From positions 1 to 49,711 of the IMG/VR virus record IMGVR_UViG_3300021957_000060: a stretch of 49,711 nt of DNA. The stretch is one strand, 5' to 3'. Below, in pieces: positions 48,246-49,711 of this stretch. This DNA comes from a virus. The first letter of the stretch is position 1. Each line of letters starts with the position of its first letter. Under the pieces are notes generated by a model, which saw nothing but the letters and a program-made list of their open reading frames with translations, was not told the origin of the DNA and did not search any database. The position numbers were made by a program, and so were the translations under genes.

Positions 48246-49711
48246 ATGGCAGGCACAAGTTATACAAGACAAAGTACACTTACAGACGGTAGCCTCATTA
48301 CTGCTGCTCTTTTTAATGATGAATATAATCAGCTACTAAATGCTTTTGTGTATTCATCTACAGGTACAACAGGCCACACACACGACGGTAGTGCAGGACA
48401 GGGCGGCGCAATCGCTAAAATCGGCGACCAAGATTTTAAAAATAAAATAGAAATTAGCTCAACCAACAACCGTATAGAATGTTATATTGAAGTTAGCGGC
48501 TCGCCTGTTGAACAACTCCGTATTCAAGACGGAGCTATTGTACCTGTAACTGATAGCGACATAGACCTCGGTACAACTTCTTTAAGATTTAAAGATGCTT
48601 TTGTAGATAGCCTAACTGTAACTGGAGTTGTCACTGCTACAGGATTTACAATAGGCTCAGCAGTTATTACTGAAGCAGAGTTAGAAATCCTAGATGGTAA
48701 AACATTTTTAGACGAAGATGGATTAACTTCTGATAGTGCTACAGGTATTCCGTCACAACAGTCTGTAAAAGCTTACGTAGACGCACAGGTTACTGCACAA
48801 GACCTAGACCTAACTGATGGCACAACAAGCATCTCAATTGATTTAGATTCAGAGGCTTTGAGTGTTTTAGGTGGAACCGGCATAACCTCTACTGCAAGCG
48901 GCAATGGTGTAACACTCGCAATAGACAGCACTGTAGCTACTCTTACAGGTACACAGACGCTAACTAACAAGACTCTTACAAGTCCAGACGTTAATGGCGG
49001 CACTATCGATGGTGCAGTAATTGGTGGCACAGCCGCCGCAGCAGGTTCATTTACAACCGTAGATGCTACAGGAAACATTACAGTAGGGGGCACAGTTGAT
49101 GGCCGTGACGTTGCTGCTGATGGTACTAAGCTTGACGGTATTGAAACCGCAGCTACCGCAGACCAGACAGCCTCAGAAATTAGAGCATTGGTTGAAGCCG
49201 CTACAGATTCTAATGTCTTTACAGACGCAGACCATGGTAAGTTAAACGGCATTGAAGCTAGTGCAACAGCAGACCAGACAGATGCTGAAATCAGAGCCGC
49301 TGTAGAAGCTGCTACAGATTCTAATGTTTTTACGGATGCTGACCATACAAAACTAGACGGCATAGAAGCTAATGCAACTGCTGACCAAACAGACGCAGAG
49401 ATTCGCACAGCAGTAGAAGCAGCAACAGATTCTAATGTGTTTACTGACGCTGACCATTCTAAACTTAACGCTATTGAAGCCTCCGCAGACGTAACAGACA
49501 CAGCTAACGTAACAGCCGCTGGTGCCTTGATGGACAGCGAGCTAACAGCTATTGCGTCCGTTAAAGCATTGAACCAAGGCGTAGCAACTACCGATAGTCC
49601 TTCATTTGTAAATCTTACACTTAGCGGCACAGGCTCTGTAAAAGTACCTAGCGGCACTACAGCCCAGCGTGACGGCAGCCCTGTTAACGGCATGTTCCGT
49701 TACAACTCTAG
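48246..49711 (+). CDS. Tail fiber, N-terminal part (continues beyond the window)
   Basis: 488 complete codons with no stop before the window ends. AGGAG precedes the ATG. N-terminus GTSYTRQSTLTDGSLITAAL, then TTGHTHDGSAGQGG, a type of fiber attachment domain. Then IDLGTTSLRFKDAFVDSLTV, ILDGKTFLDEDGL and LTNKTLTSPDVNGG fiber modules, followed by 37-residue tandem repeats. The ending RDGSPVNGMFRYNS normally leads into a further fiber module. The reading frame is compatible with continuation into base 1 of the window. Confidence 0.9.
   Translation, partial: MAGTSYTRQSTLTDGSLITAALFNDEYNQLLNAFVYSSTGTTGHTHDGSAGQGGAIAKIGDQDFKNKIEISSTNNRIECYIEVSGSPVEQLRIQDGAIVPVTDSDIDLGTTSLRFKDAFVDSLTVTGVVTATGFTIGSAVITEAELEILDGKTFLDEDGLTSDSATGIPSQQSVKAYVDAQVTAQDLDLTDGTTSISIDLDSEALSVLGGTGITSTASGNGVTLAIDSTVATLTGTQTLTNKTLTSPDVNGGTIDGAVIGGTAAAAGSFTTVDATGNITVGGTVDGRDVAADGTKLDGIETAATADQTASEIRALVEAATDSNVFTDADHGKLNGIEASATADQTDAEIRAAVEAATDSNVFTDADHTKLDGIEANATADQTDAEIRTAVEAATDSNVFTDADHSKLNAIEASADVTDTANVTAAGALMDSELTAIASVKALNQGVATTDSPSFVNLTLSGTGSVKVPSGTTAQRDGSPVNGMFRYNS
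49125..49490 (+). repeat. Tandem 111-bp (37-aa) repeats in the tail fiber
   Basis: Units start at 49125, 49236 and 49347, with a partial fourth at 49458; each encodes (T/G)KL(D/N)GIE ... ADQTxxEIR ... EAATDSNVFTDADH. Likely a coiled or beta-helical shaft of variable length. Confidence 0.92.

Noticed and set aside
1-49711. tRNA genes
   Set aside because: No cloverleaf-like stretch with a GTTCRA-type T-loop was noticed in the few non-coding gaps, but I could not run a tRNA search.

Overview
The window looks like an essentially complete genome, or nearly so, of a lytic tailed phage with a short T7-like tail (a podovirus), probably infecting a marine proteobacterium. The reasons are the T7-type set of virion genes (portal, scaffold, capsid, tail tubular proteins A and B, internal virion proteins, class II holin) and a T7-type replication set (helicase-primase, PolA-family polymerase, endonuclease I, an SSB-like protein). 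It also has accessory genes common in marine podoviruses (class II ribonucleotide reductase, MazG-like enzymes). I see no integrase, repressor, tRNA or CRISPR array. I also see no phage RNA polymerase, so transcription should depend on the host enzyme, and three sigma70-type promoters that match or nearly match consensus support this. The host assignment is inference; no host gene is present.

Layout. Rightward (+) virion block, 37.95 kb to the right end: small terminase, a recombinase-like small protein, large terminase, portal, an overlapping small gene, a 453-aa structural protein, scaffold, major capsid protein, tail tubular proteins A and B, and a tail fiber that runs off the right end. 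The left end (2-4884) opens inside a tail-fiber gene in the frame compatible with the right-end fiber, so the sequence may be circular or circularly permuted and cut inside the fiber gene. After that first fiber come two further fiber-like paralogs, small proteins, a T7-type holin and a GT-A-like glycosyltransferase. Next are four internal virion (ejection) protein candidates including a 2045-aa giant, an M15 endopeptidase, a 3TM holin, and four small very basic proteins ending at 22213.

Leftward (-) block, 37130 down to 22203: some thirty-five tightly packed, mostly overlapping genes. The first 3.5 kb (37.1-33.6 kb) is a string of small early genes interrupted by long inverted repeats. Then come a DUF932 protein, two MazG-like enzymes, SSB, helicase-primase, DNA polymerase, nucleases, endonuclease I, a DUF3310 (T7 gp1.7-like) protein and the B12-dependent reductase. 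Small overlapping frames in this block that are shorter than about 60 codons were read by hand from start codon, Shine-Dalgarno and overlap evidence.

The two blocks diverge from an 820-nt non-coding region (37131-37950). It holds two face-to-back sigma70 promoters, two long hairpins, a dense cluster of short palindromes (three copies of AGACTTTWAAAGTCT) and two G-rich tracts. This region and the hairpins of the early operon are the most unexplained structure in the window. The giant internal protein, with an ADP-ribosyltransferase-like segment followed by LysM, is the most interesting protein.
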